From: UBA668 sp041394605
GTDB lineage: Bacteria; Actinomycetota; Acidimicrobiia; Acidimicrobiales; Ilumatobacteraceae
Assembly (NCBI GenBank): GCA_041394605.1
Contig: JAWKHX010000005.1
Coordinates: 1 to 64,000, forward strand
DNA: 64,000 bases
Direction: 5' to 3'
In this document: positions 55,807 through 64,000 of the stretch, one piece after another
Position numbering within the stretch: the stretch's first letter is position 1
Layout: every line of letters starts with the position of its first letter
The notes under the pieces: generated by a model
Databases searched by the model: none
What the model was told of the DNA's origin: nothing
The model's input: the letters and a program-made list of their open reading frames with translations, nothing else
Position numbers and translations under genes: made by a program

Positions 55807-57342
55807 ATGACTTCGATCGCTTCGCTCATGACCTCACCGCCCGTCACCGCTGGTGCGGCCGAACCCCTCCACGCCGCCGTCCGGCGGATGCACGACCACC
55901 GCGTCGGCTCCGTCGTGGTGGTGGAGGGCAACACTGCGGTCGGCATCGTCACCGAGCGCGATGTGCTGCGGGCCAACGCGGACGGGTGCGCAGCCGACGC
56001 CGCCATCGCCACCGTCATGTCCGCTCCCGCCGACACGATGGACGTCGCCACACCGGTGGAGCAGGCGCTGCGGCTGATGCGCGAGCGCGGCTACCGGCAC
56101 ATGCCGGTCACCGATCACGGGCACCCCGTGGGTGTCGTGTCGCTGCGCGACCTGCTGCGCGTGGCCACCATCGGCCCGGCCGAAGTGCCCCGCGGGCTGA
56201 AGGGCGTGGTGGTGGCCGACACCGAGGTCGGCGACGTGCGCGGCACCGAAGGCTTCTACCACTACCGCCAGTACTCCGCCGTCGAACTGGCCGAGCGCCG
56301 GCCGCTGGAGGACGTGTGGCAGCTGATGATCGACGGCACGCTGCCGTCCACCGCGGCGGAGCGGGCGGAGTTCGCTGACGAGGTGCGCCCGCTGCGTGTC
56401 ATCCCTGCCGCCATCGCCGGTGTGCTGCCCGCCATCGCTGCCGCTGGTGGCGCACCGCTGGACGGCCTGCGCACCGCACTCTCACTGGCCGCGGCCGCCC
56501 GCGGGCTGCGGCCGCTGATCGACATCGACGCCGCCCAGCGCCGCAGCGACGCCCTGTTCCTCACGGCCGTCACCCCGACGCTGCTGGCCGCGCTGCACCG
56601 CCTGTCGCTCGGCCTGCAGCCGGTGGCGCCGCGTGACGACCTGGCTGCCGGCGCCAACTGGCTGTGGATGCTGCACGGCGAGGAGCCGTCCGCTGCCCAT
56701 GCCCGGGCCGTGGAGCAGTACCTGATTTCGACGGTCGATCACGGGTTCAACGCCTCCACGTTCACTGCCCGGGTGGTGGCCAGCACGGGGGCGGACATGG
56801 GTGCCGCCGTCGTGGCCGCCATCGGGGCGATGAGTGGGCCGCTGCACGGTGGCGCGCCGAGCCGGGCGCTGGACCTGCTGGACGAGATCGGCACGGAGGA
56901 CCGCATCGACGAGGTGGTCGGGCCGAAGATCCTGGCCGGCGAGAAGATCATGGGCTTCGGCCACGCCGTCTACCAGGGCGACGACCCCCGATCGCTGATG
57001 CTGCGCGGCGTGGCGCGCCGCCTGGCCGCCGATACGGCGGCCGACGCCGACGCCCGCCGCCTGGTGGCCCTCGCCACCGCGACGGAGGAGGGCGTGGTTC
57101 GCCTGCTGGCCGCACACAAGCCCGACCGCCAACTGCGCACGAACGTGGAGTTCTTCGCCGGCGTGGTGATGCAGTTGTGCGGCATCGCGCCGGAGATGTT
57201 CACCCCCACGTTCGCCTCCAGCAGGGTGATCGGCTGGTGCGCCAACGTCCTGGAGCAGGCAGCCGACAACAAGATCATCCGCCCCAGCGCCCGCTACATC
57301 GGCCCGCCCCCGCCCCAGCCCGTCCCCGTCGTCCTCGCCTGA
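55807..57342 (+). CDS. CBS-domain citrate/2-methylcitrate synthase fusion
   Basis: 511 residues. Two CBS repeats at about 1-120 (AAVRRMHDHRVGSVVVVEGN, GIVTERDVLRANADG; then QALRLMRERGYRHMPVTDHG, VGVVSLRDLLRVA), which normally bind adenine nucleotides. A citrate synthase domain follows: GLKGVVVADTEVGDVRGTEG, FYHYRQYSAVELAERRPLED, LISTVDHGFNASTFTARVVAST (first His), GPLHGGAPSRALDL (second His) and IMGFGHAVYQGDDPRSLML (third His and Asp region). Condenses acetyl- or propionyl-CoA with oxaloacetate, probably under nucleotide control. Divergent from the helix-turn-helix version; ends 14 bp before palindromic repeat copy 4. Confidence 0.92.
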   Translation: MTSIASLMTSPPVTAGAAEPLHAAVRRMHDHRVGSVVVVEGNTAVGIVTERDVLRANADGCAADAAIATVMSAPADTMDVATPVEQALRLMRERGYRHMPVTDHGHPVGVVSLRDLLRVATIGPAEVPRGLKGVVVADTEVGDVRGTEGFYHYRQYSAVELAERRPLEDVWQLMIDGTLPSTAAERAEFADEVRPLRVIPAAIAGVLPAIAAAGGAPLDGLRTALSLAAAARGLRPLIDIDAAQRRSDALFLTAVTPTLLAALHRLSLGLQPVAPRDDLAAGANWLWMLHGEEPSAAHARAVEQYLISTVDHGFNASTFTARVVASTGADMGAAVVAAIGAMSGPLHGGAPSRALDLLDEIGTEDRIDEVVGPKILAGEKIMGFGHAVYQGDDPRSLMLRGVARRLAADTAADADARRLVALATATEEGVVRLLAAHKPDRQLRTNVEFFAGVVMQLCGIAPEMFTPTFASSRVIGWCANVLEQAADNKIIRPSARYIGPPPPQPVPVVLA

Positions 57343-57355
57343 CCCAACCTGACGC

Positions 57356-57447
57356 GAACTGACGCGGTCACCCCACCCCCCACCTGGGAAGTGACGTGAT
57401 CTATCACGTCACTTCCCAGGTGGGGAGGGGTGGGATGCCGTCACTTC
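57356..57447. repeat. palindromic intergenic repeat, copy 4 (fullest copy)
   Basis: Arms CCCCACCTGGGAAGTGAC-type on both sides give 23-bp inverted halves around a centre with one changed base (GATCTATC instead of GATATATC). Outer arms start GAACTGACG (57356) and end CGTCACTTCG (57439-57448). The right half overlaps the end of the minus-strand DUF2207-like gene and supplies its stop. Confidence 0.9.
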
Positions 57448-58920
57448 GTTGTCGGGGACGAGCTCGAAGGGCAGCGGGATCCGGCCGTCGGGGTCGAAGC
57501 CGTGGAACCGCAGGGTCGGCCAATACGCCGCCGACCACACTCTGCCGAGTACGCCGGGCCACAACGGCGCGGCCAGCGTCCGACGTTCGTCCAGCGGCAC
57601 CGAACTGGCCCGCAGCGCTGCCGCCCACGCCCCGCTGCAGCCAAGGGCAACGGCCCACGCACCCATTGCCGGAAGCCGGCCTGCCTGCCATGCCCGGTCC
57701 ACCGCCGCCGGTCCGCTGCGGAGCACGTCGTCCAGCGCAGCGAGCTCCGCCAGCCCCTGATGGCCGGCCGGCGACAGCCAGGCGCCGAGGTCCAGCTCGG
57801 CGAGCATCGCAAGGCCCGCCGGCACCACGATCACCATCGCGCCGGCGAACCACCAGTCGTTCGACCAACCGGTGACGACCGACCACGTCGCCACCAGCGA
57901 TGCAACCACCAGCCCGGCGGCGAGCCGCCACGGGAACAGCGTGGGCCCGCCGGGGCCACCGCGTAGCCACCAGCCCCGGCCACGCACCCGCGCCTGCACC
58001 GTCCGGACGATGCCACGCCGGAGGCCGGGGCCGCCCGGCATCGGCTCGCCGACCACCATCTCACCGCAAAGCAGCGCCTCATTCAGTTCGCCTGGCAGCT
58101 CATCAATCGCATCGCCGGCGCCGCGAGCGAGGGACCACTGGCGGTTCCCCGGCACCAGCGCCCCCCTGGCGATCATGGTCGCGAACCACGCATCGAGCAC
58201 TGCCGGGGTCATCGAGCGGCGCCACAGCATCACCGCCTCCTCAGGGCGGAGCTCGTCGACCATCCAGTCCACCTCGTCGTCCGTCAGTGGGCCAGGCAGC
58301 GCACAGGCGGCGATCGCTTCGGCGTCACCCCGGGCCCGCCGGCGGCTGACGGCGGAGCGCGCGACCGATGCCGCGGCGAGGCAGCAGATGAGCGTCCCCA
58401 GCACGAGCAGGACCCGCACGCCACTCACGTCGTCATCCTCACCAAAGTCTCCACTGCCGGCGTCGGAACCCGTCGCGGCCATCCGGTCCGTGAAACCGGC
58501 GACCCGGCCGCTCACCGACAACATCGCCCCGGCGGGGAAGTCATCCACGACCAGCCGGTAGCCCACATCGGTCTGCTCGACCCGGCAGCCGACGTCCACA
58601 ACATCCACCTCGCAGGCGAGCTCGCCGAACACCACGCCGCCGAACACCACCTCCAACCGATCCACCGCGAGCGCAGGGTCACCGAGCAAGGCGGGTCATC
58701 GAGCCGATCCCCCGCGTTCCGCCATCGACCGTCACGTGCTCCACAACCAAGGTGTCCTGCCTCGCTGCATTCACGACGACCCTCCACGAGGCGATGTGCG
58801 GTCGCCCTCCACCGAGCAGACCCAGCCATGCCAACGCCGCAAAGGCAAGTACGACGAGGGCCGACGTGGCGCGGATCAGCCGCTCGCCACGAGCGCGGCG
58901 CAGCGGGACGAGGTCGTCAC
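57409..58920 (-). pseudogene. DUF2207-like membrane protein (second paralogue), frameshifted
   Basis: About 500 residues when restored. First helix RATSALVVLAFAALAWLGLL, extracellular part SWRVVVNAARQDTLVVEHVT, then after a +1 shift near 58686 the frame continues LLGDPALAVDRLEVVFGGVV. Helix GVRVLLVLGTLICCLAAASV, a cytoplasmic section (PLTDDEVDWMVDELRPEEAV), a helical hairpin (FPWRLAAGLVVASLVATWSV, FAGAMVIVVPAGLAML), then a soluble tail. GTG 58920 overlaps the stop of the upstream paralogue, but reaching the main frame needs another shift near 58905. The last residues (SHPSPPGK) come from repeat copy 4. Function of DUF2207 proteins is unknown. Confidence 0.65.
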
Positions 58921-60683
58921 CAGCTGCCGGAGCTGCCGCCGCCACCGCCACCTCCCACGCTGCCGCCGGAGAAGCCGCCGGAGAAGCCACCGCCGCCCCA
59001 GCCGCCCGACCCGCCGGACCCGCTGTTGCTGCTGGGCATTCGGCTGGACGTCTGCAGGCTCGACCAGTACGTGTGCGCCAGCAGGGGCGCGGTGAACTGG
59101 CTCATCTGCGGCGGCGGGATGGTGCTGGCCGCCAGGGCCCGGCCCCACGCGTCAGCCGCGCCCAGGGCCACCGCCCAGGCCGTGTACTCCCGCAGGATCC
59201 CCTGTTGCCAGGCCCAGTCCACGTGCTTGCCCTCACTGGCCAGCAGGAACCTGCGGAACGACTCCACACGGATGGCCAGCGCCGAGCCCTGCACACTGCG
59301 CACCGGCAGCAGCGGCAGGTAGGCGGCCATCGCCACCGCCATCGTGCCGCCGAGCGCCACGCCGAACGCCACCAGCACGTGCTGGCGCCAACCGGCCCAC
59401 ACGGCCAGCACCACCCCGAGCGCGGCCAGGGCGAACACGCCCATGATCGCCGGCGGGAAGTGCACCTGGCTGCCCGGGGGGAACTTCTCCCACCAGTTGG
59501 ACTTCTTCGCCTTGGCGATCTGGGCTTTGCGAACCTTGGCCGTCAGCGAGGCCAGGCGCGGCTGGTACTTGTCCAGCGTGATGGTGGGCGTCGAGCCGGA
59601 CACCAGGGCGTTCAGCCGGGCACGGTCTTCCCCGCCGAGCATCTGCAGCTTCGGCCCGGCGGCCAACGTCGCCGGCGATCCGGGCTGGAGGACGAGCGCC
59701 TCCCTGGCGATCTGGGTGGCGTACCAGGCTTCGACGGTCTGGTTGTCCACCCGCTCGCGCAGCAGCATCGCCCCTTCCCACGGCGTCATCGACGGCGGCG
59801 GCACGAACTCGGTGGTGACGAAGTCCTCCATCGCCGAGTCGGACATCAAGAGCGCCGGGCCGCCACCGCCGTAGGCCGCGTCGGCAGCGCCGCCACCGGC
59901 CACCTTGTTGCGCCCCAGCCGGCGGGCCACGAGGAACGTGCCCGCCGCGGCGCCAACCCCCGTGACACCGACGCCCGCCACCAGCAGCCCGGAGGCGTCG
60001 CCACGGCGGGCGGGGATCGGCGGCACAGCAACCTCCGCCGGAGTGAACGTGCGGACGATCTGCCCGCCGACGGTGATGCCGTCGCCGGCCTCCAGCGGCT
60101 GGAACACCACGCGGTACTCGTCGCCCACCTGCTGCAAGGTGCAACCGCCGGACGTGCCACCTCGGCCCACGTTGCACAGTGGGTTGCGGAGCTCGAAGCC
60201 GGTGAGCACCACCTCGAACCGGCCGGTCTCGAACGGCTCGTCCGGCCAGATGATGTCCAGCGCGAGCTGGCCGGTGGACAGCTGCGCCGACGGCAAGGTG
60301 TAGGTGAGCACGTAGCGGTGCTGCCCGTCGATGGTGGTGTCCGGGTCACCGATGCGGATACGGGTCTGGTACCCCTCGTTGACGACGGAGAGGTCGTCCG
60401 GCGCATCGGGCGATGACGCGGTCACGTCCGTGGCCGCGCCGAAGTCGGTGGGGATCACCCGCTCGTAGCCGTGACGCTGGTGATTGCCGAAGTCCTGATC
60501 CACCACCTCGCGGATGCGCACCCCGTCGCCGAGCGGCGCGACGACCACCTGCTTGGCGTCGAACCGCTCCGGATGCACCCCCTGGCCGAGCACCCCGGCC
60601 ACCACGAGGACCGGCGCCGCCGCAGCGGCCGCGGCGGCAGCAAGATGGCGGAGCGCACCAACGGGGTTCAGCACATCACGCAC
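58917..60683 (-). CDS. DUF2207 family membrane protein
   Basis: 588 residues, intact. N-terminal alanine-rich membrane helix (about 10-32), an extracellular DUF2207 beta domain (EVVDQDFGNHQRHGYERVIP, RIRIGDPDTTIDGQHRYVLT, YTLPSAQLSTGQLALDIIWP), helix GLLVAGVGVTGVGAAAGTFL, a cytoplasmic domain, a helical hairpin (AIMGVFALAALGVVLAVWAG, VAFGVALGGTMAVAMAAYLP) and a glycine/serine-rich tail ending GGGGGSSGSW. That tail is the hallmark of the family. Role unknown. Heads a pair with the overlapping second paralogue. The Gly-rich tail is unusual low-complexity sequence. Confidence 0.88.
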   Translation of the reverse strand: MRDVLNPVGALRHLAAAAAAAAAPVLVVAGVLGQGVHPERFDAKQVVVAPLGDGVRIREVVDQDFGNHQRHGYERVIPTDFGAATDVTASSPDAPDDLSVVNEGYQTRIRIGDPDTTIDGQHRYVLTYTLPSAQLSTGQLALDIIWPDEPFETGRFEVVLTGFELRNPLCNVGRGGTSGGCTLQQVGDEYRVVFQPLEAGDGITVGGQIVRTFTPAEVAVPPIPARRGDASGLLVAGVGVTGVGAAAGTFLVARRLGRNKVAGGGAADAAYGGGGPALLMSDSAMEDFVTTEFVPPPSMTPWEGAMLLRERVDNQTVEAWYATQIAREALVLQPGSPATLAAGPKLQMLGGEDRARLNALVSGSTPTITLDKYQPRLASLTAKVRKAQIAKAKKSNWWEKFPPGSQVHFPPAIMGVFALAALGVVLAVWAGWRQHVLVAFGVALGGTMAVAMAAYLPLLPVRSVQGSALAIRVESFRRFLLASEGKHVDWAWQQGILREYTAWAVALGAADAWGRALAASTIPPPQMSQFTAPLLAHTYWSSLQTSSRMPSSNSGSGGSGGWGGGGFSGGFSGGSVGGGGGGGSSGSW

Positions 60684-60698
60684 CGTACTGCGGCACGG

Positions 60699-61463
60699 TC
60701 ACGCGGTGGCGAGCGCCACCCAACCGTCGTCGCCCCCGTGGACCTGCACGTTGGCGAACCCGGCAGCGCGCAGCGCCACCAGGATCTCCGCGGCCGGCCA
60801 CCATCGCAGGCGCATCCGGCGGAACCAGGTGTCCTGCAGACCGCCGGCGGCGTCGTAGACCTCGAGGCGATTGAACACCAGATGGACCTGCGGTGCGGTG
60901 TCGTCGACACCAACGGCCTCGTGGGTGACGTACGTGAGGCCGCTGGCGCGGTCGGTGCCGGTACGCCGCAGCCGCCACTGGAAGCCGGTGGTCGAACCCG
61001 GCGTGTCGCCCGAGCCGCTGAGTGCCAGCACCCCGCCGGGTGCCAGGTGCTCGCGGTAGCTGCGCAGGGCCGTCAGCGGGCTGTCGACGACGAGGAGGAA
61101 GCTGCCCGCCGGGCAGACGATGGCCGCATAGCGACGGCCAAGCGCCAGCGGCGCCATCGTCCCCTCGTGCAGGACCGCGTCCACCCCGGCCGACGCGAGA
61201 TGGGTCCGGCAGCGAGCCAGCATGTGTGGCGACGACTCCAAGCCCTCGACGTCCAAGCCCTGTTGACGGGCCGGCACGAGGAAGCGGCCGTTGCCGGTGC
61301 CGAGCTCCAGCGCGGTGCCTCCGGCCCGGCGGATGACACCGAGGTGGACCCGGTCGTCGGCAAACACGGTGCCGGGCGGCAGCCACGCGTCGTACGCCGG
61401 CGCCAGCACCTCGTCGTACCCGCGCTCAGGCAGGGTGTCGATGAACTGGTCGGACGCGGCCAT
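60699..61463 (-). CDS. class I SAM-dependent methyltransferase
   Basis: 254 residues. ALELGTGNGRFLVPARQQGL (motif I), DVEGLESSPHMLARCRTHLA, YAAIVCPAGSFLLVVDSPLT and REHLAPGGVLALSGSGDTPG. Methyltransf_25 type; acceptor unknown. A GAGACT hexamer ends 6 nt before ATG 61463, slightly off the usual box. Stops 15 bp before the DUF2207 gene start, so the two may be cotranscribed. Confidence 0.85.
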   Translation of the reverse strand: MAASDQFIDTLPERGYDEVLAPAYDAWLPPGTVFADDRVHLGVIRRAGGTALELGTGNGRFLVPARQQGLDVEGLESSPHMLARCRTHLASAGVDAVLHEGTMAPLALGRRYAAIVCPAGSFLLVVDSPLTALRSYREHLAPGGVLALSGSGDTPGSTTGFQWRLRRTGTDRASGLTYVTHEAVGVDDTAPQVHLVFNRLEVYDAAGGLQDTWFRRMRLRWWPAAEILVALRAAGFANVQVHGGDDGWVALATA

Positions 61464-61492
61464 CCGCCCAGTCTCGCGGACCCTCCCACCCC

Positions 61493-61552
61493 GAACTGGC
61501 GTGATATATCACGTCACTTCCCTGGTGGGCGGGGTTGTCACCGCGCCACTTC
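61493..61552. repeat. palindromic intergenic repeat, copy 5
   Basis: Core 61493-61520 has two changes in the left half (GAACTGGCGTGATA) and an intact right half; G-rich right arm ends CGCCACTTC (61544-61552). Between the methyltransferase start and the DUF2510 gene end. Confidence 0.88.
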
Positions 61553-61569
61553 GGGAATGGGGCGGCAGC

Positions 61570-62568
61570 TCAGCCGGTGGTGGTGTCGGTCGTGGGGGCG
61601 GGGCAGGCGGCGGGCATCTGCACGGACACCGGCTGATTCACCGACGTCAGTTCGAGGGTGAGGGTGAGCCGGAACACCTCGGCGCCGGCCGAGCCCTGGG
61701 GAGCCGTGCGCAACGCCGTGGTCACCTGGTACTTGAGGAGGTACCCGCCGTCCTTGGCCACCCAGATGTCGCCCTGGTTCTGCTCCACCTGACCGCCGCT
61801 GCCGGCAGCCAGGCCCTGGATGGTGAACGAGTAGTGCTGCGCGGCCACGCCGGCCACGGTCTCCTCACCCACCAGCTGGGCGTTGCCGGCCGGGATGACG
61901 ATGTCGAACACCCCGCTCAGCACCGTGCCGAAGTCGGCGTCCATCGGGTTGGCGGCCGTGCTGCTGTATTCCTCACCGTCGAACGAGCAGGACTTGGTGG
62001 CGTCCTGCCAGCTCTCCGTGGTGGACGTGTAGCCCTCCGGATCGTCCGCCGAGGTGGACGACTGGGTCAGCACCTGGTGCCGCAGGTTGTTGGCACTGTC
62101 GCTCTGGCCGGAGGCCGTGATGTCGCTGCGGTCCGCCTCGGTGGGGCCGACGGTGGTGGCAGACACCTGGAACTCATAGCTGTTCAGGCTGGCCAGCCCC
62201 TGGAGGATCGGCGTAGTCAGCGACCCGCTGGCCGCACCGCCTCCACCTCCTTCGCCGCCGCTGTCGTCACCGCCGCCACGGATCAGCCAGCCGGCCAACC
62301 CGCCCACCAGCAGCGCCACGACGGCCACGATCGCCAAGGTCTGGGTGGCCCTCTGCCCGGCGGGCTTCCCGGCGGGGGCCGCAGCGGGCGCAGCAGCCAC
62401 CGGGGCCGCGGCCGCGGGCGCGGCCGCGGGCGATGCGCCGGGCACCGGCGGGTCGCTGAACTCCTGCCCGTTGGTGGCCACATGGTCGGTCCAGTCGTTG
62501 CCGCTCCACCAGCGCACCTGGGCGCGCCCGAACGGGTCCGGGTACCAACCTGGCTGGTTGTTCGTCAT
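61570..62568 (-). CDS. DUF2510 membrane-anchored protein
   Basis: 332 residues. DUF2510 motif PGWYPDPFGRAQVRWWSGNDWTDHV-type at about 6-30 (cytoplasmic), alanine/proline linker to 70, helix TLAIVAVVALLVGGLAGWLI (about 75-95), glycine/aspartate stretch, then an extracellular domain (SYEFQVSATTVGPTEADRSD to the end) that resembles LppX/LprG-type lipid-binding folds only in layout. Role unknown. A GAGAGGAG ribosome site precedes ATG 62568. Follows the permease gene by 22 bp, suggesting it is an accessory of that transporter. Confidence 0.82.
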   Translation of the reverse strand: MTNNQPGWYPDPFGRAQVRWWSGNDWTDHVATNGQEFSDPPVPGASPAAAPAAAAPVAAAPAAAPAGKPAGQRATQTLAIVAVVALLVGGLAGWLIRGGGDDSGGEGGGGGAASGSLTTPILQGLASLNSYEFQVSATTVGPTEADRSDITASGQSDSANNLRHQVLTQSSTSADDPEGYTSTTESWQDATKSCSFDGEEYSSTAANPMDADFGTVLSGVFDIVIPAGNAQLVGEETVAGVAAQHYSFTIQGLAAGSGGQVEQNQGDIWVAKDGGYLLKYQVTTALRTAPQGSAGAEVFRLTLTLELTSVNQPVSVQMPAACPAPTTDTTTG

Positions 62569-62590
62569 CGTCAGCTCCTCTCGTGGGTGT

Positions 62591-63682
62591 TCAGTCGTCT
62601 CGTTCGATCAGGTCGCCGACGCCGCGGCGGGTGACGGCGAGCACGGAGGTGGCGACTGCCACCACCAGCACCACCGCCCCAACCGCGGCTGCCCGCCACA
62701 GCACGGCGCGGTCGACGACCGGCATGGTGGTGACGGCCAGCGTGGTGCGGGCCAGCGACGGCGCCAGCAGGACTGCCGTCAGCGCGCCCACCGCCACCGC
62801 CACCACCACCAGCGCAGCGGCCTGCACGGCGAGGTAGGCGGTGACCAGCCGGTTCGGGAAGCCCAGCAGGCGCAGCACGCCGAGGTCGATGCGGTGCAGC
62901 CAGGCCAGCCGCCACAGGGCCAGCGCCAGCACCGCCACGGCGCCCACGGCCAGCAGGCGCACCGCGGCGGCCAGCAGATCCAGCAGCGGCCCCCATTCAT
63001 CCACCAGCGCGATGTCGCCACGCGACGCCACCACCAGCCCGCCGGCCAGCACCGTCCCGTCGCGCAGCGTGCCGTCGTCGGCAACGACGTACAGCGACAC
63101 GTCGGTGCCCCACCCCAGCAGCGACTGGGCGTCGGCCAGCGGCACGAGCGCGGCGTCGTCCAGGTAGGTGCCCAGCTCGAACACGCCCACCACCTCCACG
63201 TCGCGCCCGCGCAGGCGCACCGTGTCACCCGGGCCGGCGCCGAACCGGTCGGCCAGCACCGTGCCCAGGATGGCCGTGCGGTTGCCCTCGCCGGCTCGCA
63301 GGTGGCGCCCGGCCAGCAGGTGGTAGGGGTCCAGCGCCTGGTAGCGGGCGGGGTCCACACCGGCGATCAGCACGGCGTCGCTGCCGGATGTGCCGGCCAC
63401 GGCGTGCACCTCGGCCACCGGGTCCAGCCCGATGGCCCGCAGATCGTCGCCCACCGACGCCGGAATGCGGCTGCCGGCGAACTCACCGACGGTGCTCTGC
63501 TGCTGCACCACCAGCAGCGGCTGGCTGGACCGGAAGCGCACGTTCACGCTGTGCACGTAGCCGTCGAGCAGCACGAGCATCAGCACGGTCAACGCCACCA
63601 TCAGCCCGAGCGCGGCCATCACCCGCCAGCGGCGCCGCAGGTCGCGGGCTGCCAACCCGCCGATCACCGCCACCCGGCTCAT
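62591..63682 (-). CDS. FtsX-like ABC transporter permease
   Basis: 363 residues. N-terminal helix VMAALGLMVALTVLMLVLLD, a large extracytoplasmic MacB-type domain (about 45-235; PVAEVHAVAGTSGSDAVLIA, RYQALDPYHLLAGRHLRAGE), then three helices (VRLLAVGAVAVLALALWRLA, YLAVQAAALVVVAVAVGALT, LWRAAAVGAVVLVVAVATSV). This is the half-permease layout of lipoprotein or drug exporters of the MacB/FtsX family. The ATP-binding partner is not in the window. ATG 63682 overlaps the stop of the upstream permease (ATGA). Confidence 0.87.
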   Translation of the reverse strand: MSRVAVIGGLAARDLRRRWRVMAALGLMVALTVLMLVLLDGYVHSVNVRFRSSQPLLVVQQQSTVGEFAGSRIPASVGDDLRAIGLDPVAEVHAVAGTSGSDAVLIAGVDPARYQALDPYHLLAGRHLRAGEGNRTAILGTVLADRFGAGPGDTVRLRGRDVEVVGVFELGTYLDDAALVPLADAQSLLGWGTDVSLYVVADDGTLRDGTVLAGGLVVASRGDIALVDEWGPLLDLLAAAVRLLAVGAVAVLALALWRLAWLHRIDLGVLRLLGFPNRLVTAYLAVQAAALVVVAVAVGALTAVLLAPSLARTTLAVTTMPVVDRAVLWRAAAVGAVVLVVAVATSVLAVTRRGVGDLIERDD

Positions 63683-64000
63683 CACGTCACCACCAGCGCG
63701 GCGGGGCGGGCACGAACGGCGCGGTGCGCGGCCAGCACGGCGCCTGCCCATGCGCCCACCGTCGCCAGCAGCACCCCGGCCAGCACCACCCACGGCTCCA
63801 GCCGCAGCGAGACGGTGTAGGTACGCAAAACGAACGTCGGCCGGGCCACCACGAACGCGGCCGCGACCGCCAGGCCCAGCGCCACCGCGACCAGCGAGGT
63901 GAGGACGGCGCGGGCCACCAGCAGGCCGCGCACGGCCGCCGGGTCGAACCCCATCGCCCGCAGCAGGCCGATGCTGCGGCGGCGCTCGGCGAGCGTGAGT
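63682..64000 (-). CDS. FtsX-like ABC transporter permease, 5-prime part outside the window
   Basis: The visible C-terminal 105 residues read LTLAERRRSIGLLRAMGFDP, then two helices (VARAVLTSLVAVALGLAVAA, WVVLAGVLLATVGAWAGAVL) and a basic end HRAVRARPAALVVT. The ERRRSIGLLRAMG segment is the standard cytoplasmic loop of FtsX permeases. The gene continues past 64000; overlap with the downstream permease shows they form one transporter. Confidence 0.85.
   Translation of the reverse strand, partial: LTLAERRRSIGLLRAMGFDPAAVRGLLVARAVLTSLVAVALGLAVAAAFVVARPTFVLRTYTVSLRLEPWVVLAGVLLATVGAWAGAVLAAHRAVRARPAALVVT

Overview
The window looks like a chromosome segment of a high-GC actinobacterium. An Acidimicrobiia/Ilumatobacter-like lineage is my best guess, by inference and not from a marker gene. 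The reasons are the very high GC content, several F420/FMN luciferase-like (LLM) oxidoreductases, a TIGR03086 (mycothiol-type) protein, a DevR/DosR-like regulator, a WXG100 protein, DUF2510 and DUF6777 proteins, and actinobacterial promoters. No tRNA, rRNA, CRISPR array or prophage was seen.

Layout. 0-10 kb is oxidative catabolism: RidA-like protein, cupin, ketosteroid-dehydrogenase-type flavoprotein, TIGR03086 protein, LLM oxidoreductases, exonuclease III, a small cupin and an old-yellow-enzyme/dienoyl-CoA-reductase-type protein. 10-29 kb is mixed housekeeping and cell-surface genes: zinc-ribbon/DUF6777 membrane protein, amidase, PAS histidine kinase facing a DevR-like regulator, serine hydrolase, methionine aminopeptidase, broken MATE transporter, HtrA-like protease, solitary N6-adenine DNA methylase, pantothenate kinase, a damaged four-gene operon, WXG100 protein, Nudix hydrolase and M20 amidohydrolase. 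An IS5-type insertion sequence sits at 29.4-30.4 kb. 30-47 kb carries alpha-mannosidase, a Rieske oxygenase/enoyl-CoA hydratase/CoA-transferase set, an ATP-dependent DNA ligase, kynureninase, a Baeyer-Villiger monooxygenase, acetoacetyl-CoA synthetase and an SDR/Dabb pair. 47-53 kb is a probable amine or amino-alcohol cluster: FadR-type regulator, aldehyde dehydrogenase, SDR, glutamine-synthetase-like ligase and PLP decarboxylase. 53-64 kb has three DUF2207-type membrane proteins interleaved with a divergent pair of citrate-synthase fusions (one with a DNA-binding domain, one with CBS domains), a methyltransferase, a DUF2510 protein and ABC-type permeases that run off the end.

Three window-wide features matter most. 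(1) Most transcription units have a hexamer of the form YANNNT ending 6-9 nt before the start codon, so the transcripts should be leaderless; I used this to choose several starts. (2) A palindromic repeat built on a 28-32 bp core occurs five times between genes and supplies the stop codon and last residues of two unrelated proteins. (3) At least ten genes carry small indels while their catalytic residues stay intact, which suggests consensus errors in the assembly at least as much as real pseudogenes. They are listed as frameshifted genes.
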